A stretch of DNA of 60,263 nt from Schoenoplectus triqueter (taxonomy: Eukaryota > Streptophyta > Magnoliopsida > Poales > Cyperaceae): positions 1 through 60,263 of the forward strand of contig CAXKVV010000052.1 in the NCBI GenBank assembly GCA_964058805.1, read 5' to 3'. Shown here piece by piece: positions 13,121-25,278 of this stretch. Position numbers and translations under genes: made by a program. Within the stretch, counting starts at the first letter, position 1. Every line of letters starts with the position of its first letter. The notes under the pieces were generated by a model. The model made no database searches. It had not been told where the DNA came from and saw only the letters and a program-made list of their open reading frames with translations.

Positions 13121-13732
13121 GTTAATTTGAAAAAAAAATGCTAACCTAACTCAAATCAAACCATTAACATCTCTACTTGACTGCATGTCTCGATCTTCTC
13201 TCCGGTCTTTTCTCATTTGTTTCCTCAGGGCATGTTTCTTGTGCTCGCGCTCTCTCAGTTTATTTGCCAAAAAAAGGTTCGAACAGGTTTGAACTTCAAA
13301 ATAATTTTCTTTTTTGCACGTATATAATTAGTACTAGAGAAACCTTTTCCTTTCCACGAACGCTTATCTTTGGAGATGCGATCTCCGGCATGGATATATT
13401 GATCAAGGGTGAATCCATATTATAGATATTATAGTTTGAAAAAAAATAATGCTAACCTAACTCAAAGTCTCAAACCAAGCCATTAACACCACCACTTGGC
13501 TGCATGTCTCAATCTTTTCTCATTTTTTTTCCTCAGAGCATGTTTCTTGTACTTGCGCTCTCTCGGTTTGTTTGCCAAAAAAAGGTTTGAACTTCGAAAT
13601 AATTTCCTTTTTTGCACGTATATAATTAGTATATATAGTTCGCACTGGAGAAATCTTTTCCTTTGCACGAACGCTTCTCTATGGAGATGCGATCTCAGAC
13701 ATGGATACAGGTAAAGGGTAATTCCATATTGT
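13121..13732. repeat. Tandem duplication, about 310-bp unit, two copies
   Basis: Copy 1 (about 13121-13428) and copy 2 (about 13432-13732) share, in order, GCTAACCTAACTCAAA, CTGCATGTCTC, TTTGCCAAAAAAAGG, TTTGCACGTATATAATTAGT and GGAGATGCGATCTC. The two copies stop matching at 13731, which marks the left edge of the next element. Short open frames in both copies are not conserved in frame, so no gene is called. Confidence 0.8.
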
Positions 13733-14523
13733 CAGTACTAAAAAAATCTCTCACAATAGTTGTTGATTAAGTTTAACAATGATTATGAAATCGTATTAAA
13801 AAAATATTAAAAATCATCGTTAAAAATGCATTATATAGAGGTGTTAGAAAAACATTTAACAACGGTTTTTATTTAAAAACCGTTGTTAAAAAATTCTTTA
13901 ACAACAGTTTTAAAATAAAAAATCATTATTAAATGATCCTTTAATAACAGTTTTTAAATACAAACTATTGTTAAAGGTATCTTAAAAATAAAAAAATAAA
14001 AGTATCTTTAGCAACGGTTTTAACTAATAGCCGTTGCTAAAGGTATTTTTTTTTAAAAAAATAATTTTTGTTCTTAAATTTAACTTTTTTTAAAAAGTGC
14101 GAGTCAGATTGATATTAAATCGTATTTATTAACAGTAAACAATGAATATGGAGTCATATTGATTAGATAAGAAAAAATATTGTTATATATTATTCATTCA
14201 ATAATTAATATGAATGAAATATAATTATTCATCAAATGAAAAAAATACATACATCTTGATCATACAATAATATAAAAACCTATACAATTTAAAAAAAAAT
14301 AGAAAAGGATGAAAAACACTTTAAATTGGTTTTTGAGCTTGAAAATGAGATTTTTTAGCCCTAAAAATGGCGATAACGATGTTAACCCTGTAGATCTCTG
14401 TTGGGTTCGTGACATGGATGATATGCGGAATTTCAAAACTTTTCATGCAATCCAATTGAAAGTCAAGGATCATGTATATAAAATTTGAATCTAACAAATA
14501 AATTTGTGAATAATATATCTTAC

Positions 14524-14690
14524 TTGGTATCGTAACCAAGCGCGATGACTTCCTTTGGATGGTGGTTGTGTGCGCCTTCACCAATGTCCACAAGAACGTC
14601 GGTGTTGATCTCGTCATCCGAAAGATTCCCAAACGTGAAGCCTCTACTGCGTGCACTTGTTGACGCGTTGAAGCAAGGTTGCTAGACCTT
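14524..14690. other. GC-richer fragment, possibly a captured exon
   Basis: Unlike the AT-rich DNA around it, this segment stays open in a plus-strand frame (about 44 codons, LGIVTKRDDFLWMVVV..., GC-rich third positions) and in two minus-strand frames. One minus frame contains FTFGNLSDDEINTDV and ends at a possible splice donor GTAAGA at about 14523. I recognise no protein family. CACTA elements often capture host gene pieces, which is the inference here; the coding strand is undecided. Confidence 0.35.
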
Positions 14691-15299
14691 CTCAATAGAA
14701 CAAGAATAATCAAATCTTTTATGATTCTCAATACATGAGAGAGTTTGCTCAATTGAATTGGATTGGAAGAGAAAAAGAAAAAAAAACAATTTTGATTTTT
14801 CTTTCGGATAAAGAAAATGGCAGCACACCCTTTTTTTTTTCTTCGGCAGAGAGAATCATTAGTTTTTTTTTAATAAAACCTAAATTTTCTTATAACCAAC
14901 ACATTTGTTGGTTATTATCTTGTCTGCCGAAAAAAGAAAAACCAACCGCGCAATCCTTTATTAATCAATTATTTTTGTGATAAAAAAATAAAAACCAACT
15001 TTATGTCACTTATGCGCAAGTGAGTTGATTTACCGAATATTTAAGGGCTTGAACTCAATTCGAGCCAAATACATCTCATTCATAATTTGAGTCTCGCCCA
15101 AATTGATTCAATCTAAATTTAATTTAATTAATTGAGTCTTACAAAATTAATTAATTATTCTATGTTTCAACTTATCAAATAGAGCGACCAAGTAGGATCC
15201 ATGTCTTGATCAGTAATAAATTAATATACATTAATTTATAAATCATAATTAACATCTAGCAATGTATTATGATTATCCGACCAAACACAGACAAATCAT

Positions 15300-16041
15300 G
15301 ATCCTTTAATTCTTTTGTCACGTGATATTTATTAACTAATGTCAAGCGTCGGAATGTGTCATCCTTGACCATTAATTATATTTTTGATCCTCAATGCATA
15401 ATTATTTATATGTGATTATCCCATAATCACATATTGCATGCATAATAATTATCACTACATTAAGGGACCCAGAGATATCACTAATCTCATAAGAAATGAG
15501 ACGGACAAAATATCCTATTGACTATCCATAATTCATAGCATAATTCATGTATATCCGGAAATTACCTTTATAACCCTCGATTAAAAGAAGCGTTTGATAA
15601 TCGCACAAAATATGCATTAATTATCTAGAATTATGAATATCTCACATAATAGAATTAATATTAATTTATGACCTTGCTGATGACATAAATACAATCCATA
15701 CAGCAAGTCAAAGTGGGTCAGGTCCAATATCATGCATCCCATATATGTATATTTATGTGATTAAATAGATACCCCGTATCAGTGATCTGTAAAACATGAT
15801 CACTTATTAATCCACATACTAGTTCATATTATCATTCGGTGTTTCATGCTAATGATATGAAACTAGGGACAATTTATAGTTTTAATAACGATTATAGAGT
15901 TTCATAATTCAAGTCATCAACTCAAATAATCTATAAAATATTAAAACTCAAGGAACAAAATGATACAAATCATCTAATACATTAAAAGTAAAATAAAAAC
16001 ATCATCATAAATGATTGGTCCTCTAGGTCACTTAACTAACA
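15300..16041 (-). mobile_element. Copia-LTR-like segment, partial or solo (candidate)
   Basis: Read on the minus strand from 16041, the segment starts TGTTAGTTAAGTGACCTAG and continues with ATGATATGAAACTAGGG-type sequence and repeated ATAATCACATAT words, a texture I associate with plant Copia LTRs. The 5-bp flank is ATCTC. I could not find a matching second edge, so the inner boundary given is approximate and the call is weak. Confidence 0.3.
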
Positions 16042-16990
16042 ATCTCGTCGTTAGCTTTCTGTGGCCGTGTAGAACGTCTCAATCGGAGTTTTCTATCAAA
16101 AGTTATGGCCGTTTGAGATTGATACGGTCGGATTTTAATTTTTATTTCTTCTATCTTTTTTCTCTCTTCTCTCTCTTCTCTCTCATCTCTCTTTTTATAT
16201 ATGAAAACAGATGAAAAAAGGGTTGGTAATCCGTAGAATTTTATTTTTAAATTTTTTATTTTTGGAACGTTAGATTGAGATTAACGAACGGTGAGATGGG
16301 CAATCTGTGAGAGCAAATATTATTGGTGGTAGTAAAAAAACAAATGTCAGAGTAAATGTCAGACCAAAAAATATAGTAGAATCATTTAGCAACGGTTCCT
16401 TGAAGGAACCATTGCTAAATGCAATATTTAACAACGATTTTGGCACAAAACCGTTATTAAAGGCTATATTTAACAACGGTTACTTCAAGGAACCATTGCT
16501 AAATGATTCTGCTGCTTTTTGATGTTATGGGAGTATATTTTAATAATATATTTTATTATTATAAATCATTGTTAAAGAGGTTCTCAATATTACAATGATG
16601 TCATCGAGTCATTTTAACAACGGATTTGATATATAACTGTTGTAGTGTGTGGTCGGGATCAGTTAATCCTCCTTGGCGAGAATTTAAAAAAAAATATATA
16701 ATTATGTATATTTTCAGAAAAAATAAAAATATATATATCTATAATGAAGAAAATTTTCAAATGTTTGTCTCCTAAAAAAATTTAAATTTTTGATCCCCTC
16801 GCTAAAGCATAACACCTTCCCATCTATTAGTCGTTTATTTGCTCCTTCAATTTTGCAATGTTGAATCTTCAGAGATTCATGTTTTATACAAAGTTACTCG
16901 AATTTAATATTTCTTGTTTTTTATGGATAATTTAATTAAATTCAATCCTCTTAATCATTTTATTTATGAAGAGAATTCAAATGCCACGAG

Positions 16991-17355
16991 TTCCAATGCC
17001 ATCACTATGTCACCAAAAATATTTTAAATTTTCACACTCAAAATTTAGTCCAAACATCTTATTAATTTTTATGGTAGATGTATGCTCGTAAATTATTATA
17101 TTTATTTAATATTATTTCATATTAGATAAATTTATAATAAAAATAAAATTAATTAATCACAGTTAATTAGGTTCATTCATTTTTGTTATCATTTGATGTA
17201 ATATAAAATGAGTTTCAAAATTATAAAATTTATGAGTATACATCTATCATAAAAATTAATTATAAGATTAATTGTTTGGATTCAAATTTTAAGTGTCAAA
17301 TTTTAAAATATAAATTAAAAAATAAGTTAGTGGAATCTTATCTGTTGGCATTGAA
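16991..17355. mobile_element. MITE / fold-back element with long inverted repeats
   Basis: The left arm from TTCCAATGCCAT through CTCAAAATTTAGTCCAAAC and TTATGGTAGATGTATGCTC pairs with the right arm ending GTTGGCATTGAA. The arms are over 100 bases with scattered mismatches. No coding capacity. The superfamily is not determined. Confidence 0.65.
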
Positions 17356-18134
17356 ACCCTCTCTTTTAATTATATTGTAAAATTTGATATTCAAATTTTA
17401 AATTAAACAACGCGGAATATCAAGTATAGTATTATTATTAGTGATGTTGGAGGAAACTCCTTTATAAACATTTAAAATTTAATGACTTGATTAACTATAT
17501 CTTCATTTAGGAAAATATAATTTTATTATTAGAGAACATAATTTCTCCCTAAGCAGTTAAGTTCTAACGTCGAATCATTTGATACAAGAATAAAAGTCTA
17601 AAACATTGACTGAAGGAGTCAGCTCACTTTGCAGAGAAAACAATGCAATTTGTAAATTACTATTGCAATCTCAATCATGCGTCATGGTGAATTGATGTGC
17701 CTCCTTTGCTCAGTTTAATGTGTAAGGAAAAGTATACTTTGCTCAGTTTAATGTGAACATGTGTCCTAACTGTCGTTGATAAGTGAGCCCTAAAAACATT
17801 ATTTTATGGGGCCCGCACATCAGTGCCCTTTGAAATCATGATTCAGCTTAATACAGAATTCCAGATAGCCACAGATCTACTAACAAACTAAACAAGTTAT
17901 GAAAAACTCAACAATTGTTAAGGAATATATCATACTAACCTGTCCGCCCCCACATTTCATTCAATTTTATATATACTTAGAATTTATTTTCAAAATATGT
18001 ATCATCAATCACTTTAATGATAGAAAAATATGCATATTAACTATTCAATTGGATGAAATTAATTTATTAATTGTTAGCAAATATATGCATATATATGTTT
18101 CCTGCGGATCCATTGACAATGAGTTATTTTGACA
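17356..18134. other. AT-rich intergenic DNA
   Basis: No gene is seen. A short direct duplication of TTTGCTCAGTTTAATGTG occurs at about 17707 and 17742. An open frame at 17899-18132 (77 codons) has no recognisable motif and AT-driven composition. Confidence 0.5.
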
Positions 18135-18410
18135 ATCTTGATAATGGACCTCTAAATAAAAAATAATAATTATTATAAATGTGTTCTTCTACCTTTAGAT
18201 TGTTGAACATTCAAATTTCATGCAATTTTACTCTCATTTGATAGTCCATCAAAGACCGTTAAATTAGAACCATTGCAAATTACATGAGAATTTGATGTTC
18301 TTTGATGGACCATCAAACAATAATGAAATTGTATAAAATTTGAATGGCTATCAATCTAAAAGTTGAAAAATACATCTATAATTTTTTTTAAGATTTTTTT
18401 GATATTTATT
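18135..18410. mobile_element. Fold-back MITE, near-perfect palindrome
   Basis: The left arm (AAATGTGTTCTTCTACCTTT, GAACATTCAAATTTCATGC, TTTGATAGTCCATCAAAG) is the approximate reverse complement of the right arm (CTTTGATGGACCATCAAAC, AAAATTTGAATGGC, ATCTATAATTTTTTTT). The axis is near 18272 and the arms are about 130 bases. No ORF. Confidence 0.65.
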
Positions 18411-18602
18411 TAGAAATTTATTATTAAAGTTATCAAAATAACTATTGTCAACTGATACCTCTCTTTAAAATATCAACTAAATAAATTTCAACAAATTGTT
18501 CTCATGTTCCGCGCCCAAGTGTAAAAAGATGAAAGACATATAAGCTGTAGGATCTATTTCATCAGAAGATGGGAATGTTTTCCGATCGTTTCATCCGATC
18601 TG

Positions 18603-18605
<3 letters not shown>

Positions 18606-18698
<93 letters not shown>
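18606..18698. repeat. (ATT)31 microsatellite
   Basis: An uninterrupted ATT trinucleotide run of 93 bases. Such perfect long tracts mutate quickly and are expected to be polymorphic. Confidence 0.95.
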
Positions 18699-18738
18699 TC
18701 TTTATAATGGCAAGTTGGTAACTCTATAGTCCTATTTA

Positions 18739-20301
18739 GGGCTGCAAGAAATATTCGAAGTTCGTAGTTCGTTCGTGTTCGATTTGAAAAAAGTTTGTTT
18801 GATTCTAGTTCGAAGTTAATTTCAAATCAAACTGATTCGATTCGAAATTATATTGAATCAAACTCAAACCATGGTGAGTTCGTTCGAAATGTGTTCGCGA
18901 ACTATTTTTGTTTGAATTTGTATTAATTATTTGATTGTTTGATACTTTGAGTGGTATGATTTTATATAAAATTTATTAATTTTTGTTGAATGAACTTTTA
19001 GTTTTGTATGAATTTATATTAAATTGACATTTTTTATATTTGATTCTGTTATTTTGATATGAATTGTGGAATTTGTTCATCTAATAATTCTGTTTCAAAC
19101 TATTTACGAATCAAATCAAACAGTTCGAATATTTAACGAATCAAATTTCAAACAATGATTTGAGTTCGAAACTACATATCTATTTCAAATCAAACTAGTT
19201 CGAAATATATTTCAAATCAAACTCAAACACAAATCAGTTCGTTCCTCCTTTTCACCAAACAAAGAAGTTGAAACAAAGAAGTTGAATCAGGAACCAAGAA
19301 TTAGCAGCGAGATTTAACCCCTCTTGCCCGCTACCTAGGCTCTAGCGCACTATACTCCGCATCACACCCGTTGTTCTTTTACGTTACCTCTTCGTTGTTT
19401 CAATCGCCACCCAGTGTATTGCAGGTGTACGGTCGCTTCGAAGCATTAATACCATCGTTTTCGACCTTGCATAATATATTAGGAGTACAGGTACAGGACT
19501 TTTGGAGCAGAGCAAGACACACAAGCCTTAGCCTTAGGGTCTAATGATATCTTTTACCTATTTATTCGATAAGCATCATATTCAACAAATATAAATAAAA
19601 ATTTATTCATTAACTTATTTGATATGAATAATGATAATATTTTTTTTTTGTTAAGTAAATAAGTAATGATATAGGTAAAGATCATTTCGTATTCATTTGC
19701 CCAATAGATTAAATTATTAAAAAAAAGTTAAATTATTTCAAATAATTATCTCGTGCAATAATTTTTTCTATGTTAGTTACCGTGAGTTTTTATCTTAATT
19801 ATTATGAATTATAATTATTATTTTCTTCAAATTTAACTATCTTATAAATTATAATATTTAGTAGAGTACTTATTTAAATGATTGAATGAGATAATATAAG
19901 ATTTTATTTTAGATAAGATATTATTTTTATTTTAAATATATTTTATTTTCTAGTTAAAAAATTTGATAAGAGATGTTTGTATTTTTTTAATTTAGTTATT
20001 TTAAAATAACTCAAGTTAGAATTGATTGTATAGTTATATTTTAATTTTATACTAACAAAATAAAGAAATATTTGTATGAAAGAAATGAGTTTGTATTTTT
20101 TTATATAAATGATGATAAAATAAGTAATATATTAGTATTATTCGTTACACCCGTTATCATTTCGTTAATATTTATTTTAATGAGTAAGAGTAGAATATAA
20201 GTCTTATTTTAATGTGTGAGGGTAGTATATGGGTAAGAGTATTTTATTTGGGTATGATAATAAAAATTCTCCATCCGATCCGTACCGTATCCATTGAAAC
20301 C
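18739..20301. mobile_element. hAT-like element (candidate)
   Basis: Identical 8-mers CCTATTTA lie at 18731-18738 and 20302-20309. Between them the left edge reads GGGCTGCAAG and the right edge CATTGAAACC. With adjacent bases these give TAGGGCTGCAA and, in complement, TAGGGGTTTCAATGG, close to plant hAT ends. The first 500 bases are rich in TTCGAA and GTTCGTTCG words; the rest is AT-rich. No transposase ORF. The hAT-type TAGGG would overlap the 8-mer, so the exact ends are ambiguous. Confidence 0.4.
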
Positions 20302-20309
20302 CCTATTTA

Positions 20310-22632
20310 GCCGATTTTTTTAGTAAATAAAAATAAAAAAATGAGAAAATGGTACGAGCGCCCCATTTATTTGGGCTAATAGTCTGGACCGAATTTGAAA
20401 CTAGATCCTAGCTATCAGGACCAATTTTTAAACTCGATCCCAAACAAAAAATAAATAATGTTTACTTGTTTATTTATAGTTAAAAACTAGCACGAAGAGT
20501 GGATCGAGTTTTAAACTCGGTCCTAGATAATTTATTTATATATTACTATACACCCAACAGTCTTCTCATTTTTTTTCTCCAGTCATTTCTTCAAAATTGT
20601 CATTATTACTGTTGTAAGAGTTTCCAACAGAAAGTGTATCTTTTTGACAGATCCAGTCTAGATCTATATTTAACACTCTCTTCTCATCTATATTGTATGT
20701 TTTTAACTATAAATAAATAAGTAAACATTATTGACTATCGATATATTACTATACATCTATGTGCATTGCAGTATATTTTTTTTATCTACGGTCATTCTTT
20801 ACTATTGATGTTGGATTTTATCGAGTCAATATGCCGACAAATTATTTATGACATATGCTTATGATGTAGAGTAACGACTATTACCACTTGCATTTGTTGT
20901 GATAGCAGGTGAGAAAAATGTAGCTAACTAGGGTTAGTTTATGTAGTAATTGCGTTAAAAAGTTTTTGGTCCTGATAAAATTACCATTATCTCATATCAA
21001 TATCTGGGTATAAGGGTATTTTTTGAGAGAATAGATTTTGAATGGTAGAAATCAGCAGATGAGACTATTCACCATTTTTATACTCAATACATTGCACAAA
21101 ATATATATGGGGACTGTTATATGATAAACATTAAGACTTTTTCAAATAGGCTGTAAAAACATAAGAAATCATGGAGGTGCGAGAAATTTCTAAAAAAAGT
21201 AATAAAATAAGGTTGGCATCCCATAAATATATAAGAAAGTCAGGAATCATTCAAGAAAATCTCCTAATGAATATTGCATATATACCAACAGAATAAGTAT
21301 CCAATAAAAAGACACGAAATAACAGAAACCGTAATAACTAAACTGCTGCATCTGTGCCAACTGAACAAGTGTCAACTGAGGAATTTCATTATGAGGAGTT
21401 AATTCCGGATTAAATGGATGTATTGCATCAAGAAAGATGGGTACAATATCTAGATGGAGGTCTTAATCGGTGGGGTATAATCATAAATAATTATTTTCAG
21501 AAACACCGAACAACATTTTAAGATCACCAGATAACTTTATGTATGTGCTATGGTTGAGAACACATGGCACAGATGTGTTGAGTGGTTCTATAAGAATCGG
21601 GAAGTTGCAACAGCTTAAGAAGCCCAAGGTCTGATATTCTCCTAAAAAATCACAAAACTGATAAAACATCACGATGACAAGAAAATAACTTATGATGTCA
21701 TACCATTAGATTAGGTCATAAATAATTATGATGTTTACAATAAAAATGAACATATTAAAATAGTAATATTCTACACTTATATAATTTTTATCTAACTTTA
21801 AAATTTAAGCAATAATATGTGATTTTCATTTCAAATAATAGGGACAAAGGTGATAAAATGAAATATGATGTTGAATTAACTATGACGGAAATTGATAATT
21901 ACTAGTGTCAGAAACCATAATTGATCAGCATTCTATGCAATCTCTTGCTTGCCTTTTGTTCGTTTAGAAAGCTGAATTACACGTTTGTTCATATTATAGC
22001 ATTCACTATTATATTAATACATGGCATGGTTATTGGTGTAGTTATGACAACAAACGAGATTAGCCAATGTACAACCATCTGACATCAGGTTAGATCCAGC
22101 AAAAATCAACAAATGAAAGAGAAAGAAGATATATATTTCAATGATTATGGATGAAATGAATGTCGTATCAACAGACTTTCAACTCGAGACCGAGGACGTT
22201 CAAGCAGAACATGATTTATATTTAATGATTTAGTGTTTATGTTTTATTATTAGAATTATCAGAATAATTTAATTTTAATTGTTGTTATATATTTTTTACT
22301 CTATTTGAGAACAATATTATGTAGTGTTTATATTTCACATTATAATCCTCGGCCCATGCTTCATATTTGATTTTGACTATAAATAACTAAGTAAAAATTG
22401 AAAAAAGAAAAAAAAATTATGTGGGATCGAGTTTGTAACTCGGTTTATACTTCGTGCTAGTTTTTAATTACAAATAAATAAGTAAATATATAAAAAAAAT
22501 ATTTGAGACTTGAGTTTGAAATTCTGATAACTAAGATAGAATTTCAAACTCAATCTAACCTATTTGAGCAAAAAATGAGGTGCTCGTGTCATTTTCCTGG
22601 TTTTTTGTTTTTTATTTACTAAAAAAATCGGC
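20310..22632. mobile_element. Mutator-like element with ~210-bp terminal inverted repeats (candidate)
   Basis: The left TIR (20310-20520) and the complement of the right TIR (22424-22632) share, in order, GCCGATTTTTTTAGTAAAT, GAGAAAATG-type then ACGAGCGCC/ACGAGCACC, TAGCTATCAG/TAGTTATCAG, TTGTTTATTTATAG/TTATTTATTTGTAA, AAAAACTAGCACGAAG and AACTCG. Long TIRs with this kind of ACTCGGTCC text suggest a MULE. No 9-bp target duplication is visible and the interior holds no intact ORF, so it is non-autonomous and old. Confidence 0.6.
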
Positions 22633-23124
22633 ATAATTAACCCCGTACCAATTCCTTCGGCTCGTCCCTTTCTTTTCTTTATTACATTTTTATTCCATTT
22701 CATTTATAGCTAGTTTCTCTCTTGCCAAGTTTTCTCCAAGCAATATACAACTTGGTCATTAATTATCAAATAGCGACTGATTGAACAAAAGAAGAGGAAA
22801 GTAAACAGTAGTGCCAAAAAGTCGCTATGCCCCATTTTGCTGTCAGTGGTGAACTATCATCTCGAAAAAAATCTTTTACCTTTTTTATTGTGCGAAAGCT
22901 CCACTACTTGTAGACCCCGGATTTTCTCTGACACGGTCTTGTGTGCAAAATTACACGACGACTTTGTGCCCGCTCAAGTAATAAGTAGTACTTTTGTTGT
23001 GGAGAATAAAGATCTACAATAATTAATAAATTTTAGAACCGATAAGTATTTGAATGACATTGTGCATTAGAAATTGTCGGTTGTTTTATACCTCTTTTGA
23101 AAACAAATAAGCAACTATTAGAAA

Positions 23125-23189
<65 letters not shown>

Positions 23190-23216
23190 AACTTTTACTA
23201 CAACTATCGTTATGGG
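22633..23216. other. Short intergenic stretch before the LTR element
   Basis: No gene is recognised. It contains the (ATT)21 tract at 23125-23187 and ends in the target site of the retrotransposon. The 61-codon open frame at 22837 has no familiar motif. Confidence 0.5.
23125..23187. repeat. (ATT)21 microsatellite
   Basis: A perfect ATT run of 63 bases, 30 bases upstream of the LTR retrotransposon target site. Confidence 0.95.
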
Positions 23217-23221
23217 AGACC
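23217..23221. repeat. Target site duplication AGACC, left copy
   Basis: AGACC directly precedes the TG that starts the 5' LTR. The same five bases follow the CA that ends the 3' LTR (47248-47252). This proves one integration event and rules out an assembly duplication. Confidence 0.95.
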
Positions 23222-23391
23222 TGTTTACCCCTGAAAGGTTGAAAGAAGAAATACAGGAGAAAAAACCAAGATCAAACCCTAGGAGCTGAAATAATATAAT
23301 CCCTATGCCACATGAAATGATGTCAATGCCAAGCTAGCATTTTGATGCAACTAGTCATGAGAAATTCCAAATGTGATTTTTGCTTTCAAGG

Positions 23392-23595
23392 CTGACCTGG
23401 TGCCAAAGCTGCGAGCAACCACCTAACCATGCTTTAATTTGTGTCAATTGCTGATAAGTAGTCAGCTCTATGACCAAATTACCCTCATGTTAAGGGATTG
23501 AAAGTCAATTTCACAAGACTGATCAGGTGCCAAAGCTGGGAGCAACCACCTGATCAAGTCTAGATTTGTATTAATTGTTGATAAGTAGTCAGCAT
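23392..23595 (+). repeat. Duplicated block in the LTR with a long perfect hairpin
   Basis: Two copies (about 23392-23470 and 23519-23595) share GGTGCCAAAGCTG, GAGCAACCACCT and TTGATAAGTAGTCAGC-type text. In the second copy TGATCAGGTG (23520-23529) pairs perfectly with CACCTGATCA (23547-23556) around a 17-base loop. In the first copy the outer pairing is lost. The same block is in the 3' LTR at about 41001-41204. Confidence 0.7.
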
Positions 23596-25270
23596 TTGAT
23601 CAAATCAAACCCTAATGAATATCAATATAAGTCTAATTGGTATTTAGTTAGGGTGGTTTCTGCAAGAGAGGGATAATTGGCAGAAACATTGAGCTACAAC
23701 TGATAAATAGGGATTTTATAAGAATAAAATAGGATTTTATTGATCATGGAATTTTTAGCACAAGCAGATAGGGGTAAAATGGGAAAATAAAAATACAGAG
23801 ATGATTATCATGATTTTAGAGAATTTTGGTGAAAATTTCATGATTTTTGGATGAAGGGATCTATTAAAATTAATTGGAGAAAGAAAATCAGATAAATCCA
23901 AGGGTCAGGATTTGATCAGGGAATTTAAGGGTGCAATTTGAAGCAAAGAGTCCAGTTGGGTACAATATGGGGATGACAAGCAGAAAGCTCTGGTTAGAGC
24001 GCTGAAGAGAATTCAATTAGAAAGGAAGAAATACAGAGGTGAACCCGGCGCTCCTCTACTGTCTCTCATTAACCCTGACATGTGGGGTCGGTTTACGAGC
24101 ACCAAGTTTATTCAAAATCCGGCTGGTCCCTATTTCTTATTCTTTCACTTACACCCGGGTCCCATCTGTCAGGAACCCCTCTCTTCTCGTGCTTTGGTCT
24201 ATACACACCGGGATCATGCAAGCAAGGTAATAGATTCAATTTCCTCCCTCCCCCCGACCTTCTTCTCTTATTCCCGATCGTTCTCTGACCTAGAGATAAA
24301 AATGGCGCCCAAGCAGTCTGTGCAAGAAAGCCCCCTCGTGATACATCAATCGAAAGCTTGCAAGAAGAAGAACATGGAGCAGTAACTCATTTGTCAAATA
24401 GTACCCTGTGTTACACTCGCATTGAAGATGTATTCAACTCGACCAAAATTCAATTGAGGCAACCTAAAGCTTAATTGTCCCAATTAACACCTCGGAGGGC
24501 ATCTCTGGGCCTTCACGACACTGATTAAACCCTTAGACTTGGACTTCAACACCTCTAAACCCGAGACTCACCAATTTGCCAATCGGCCATGAGGTGAAGC
24601 GCCCAAAGTCAGTACCAGAGTGTGTAAATGGCCAAGGAAGGGAATTGAGCCTATCCCTGGGACTAGTGTGATACTAATAAGGCTTGCAGTTGGAAGAATT
24701 GACCAAGAGATGAGTGAAATTGACCCAATGCTTTAAATCAGATTTTAGATGGAAATAGAGGTCTAGGGTGCCTAATTGGATCTTCCTATTACCCAAACCC
24801 ATTAAGGAGGATATTGAGGTGATGTGTGGATGCCTAGAAGTTTCTGGAAGAGTCCAGAAGGGGCGAATTATATAGATAACCGTTGAGTGGCATTGTTGTA
24901 ATTTTAAACAAAACCTAACAGAATAAAAAGCCGCCACCATTTTAGTTGTTGTGAATCAACAACTGTCTCAGAATGGTCCTGTGGACCATAAGGTGCATCA
25001 AAGAGGTGATCAAGCTAGAAATAAAAGAGCCAAGTGTAGATGATGAAAAAGAACTGGAAAAACTGGCATAAAGTGAAAAATTGATGATTGCCAAGCTGGC
25101 AATCCGGACCTGGGCAATTTCCTCCAACAAACACAACCCAAGCTGATCCTGGCCCTTCAATTTCTACATCAAAGGTCAAAATAAAGCCATCTCAGCAATC
25201 CATGGGAGAGAAGAAACACAAATTGTGTTGAGGAAAAGCACAATCCAACCAAGACCCGACCAATTGACCC

Positions 25271-25278
25271 TATATAAA
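25271..25278 (+). promoter_or_regulatory. TATA box candidate, mid-LTR
   Basis: CCCTATATAAACC matches the plant TATA consensus well. Transcription would start about 30 bases downstream, near 25305. That would put the AT-rich tract and all stem-loop arrays inside the transcribed R/U5 leader (about 4.3 kb). Duplicate at 42880-42887. Confidence 0.45.

Larger units (their letters stand above)
13733..16647. mobile_element. Non-autonomous CACTA element with degenerate left end
   Basis: The right end reads CTGTTGTAGTG (CACTACAACAG in complement). TGT occurs just outside both proposed edges (13730-13732, 16648-16650), fitting a 3-bp target duplication. Hairpin-like subterminal repeats AACAACGG..CCGTTGTT and AGCAACGG..CCGTTGCT lie near both ends (13850-14045 and 16385-16640). 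The left terminus has decayed (CAGTACTAAAAAAA; a better match, ACAATAGTTGTT, starts near 13752). No transposase is present. The interior contains a GC-richer fragment (about 14524-14690) and a Copia-LTR-like segment. Confidence 0.65.

Noticed and set aside
24039..24385. Three overlapping open frames in the LTR, repeated exactly in the other LTR
   Set aside because: They overlap in different frames, show no known motif, and are identical only because the LTRs are almost identical.
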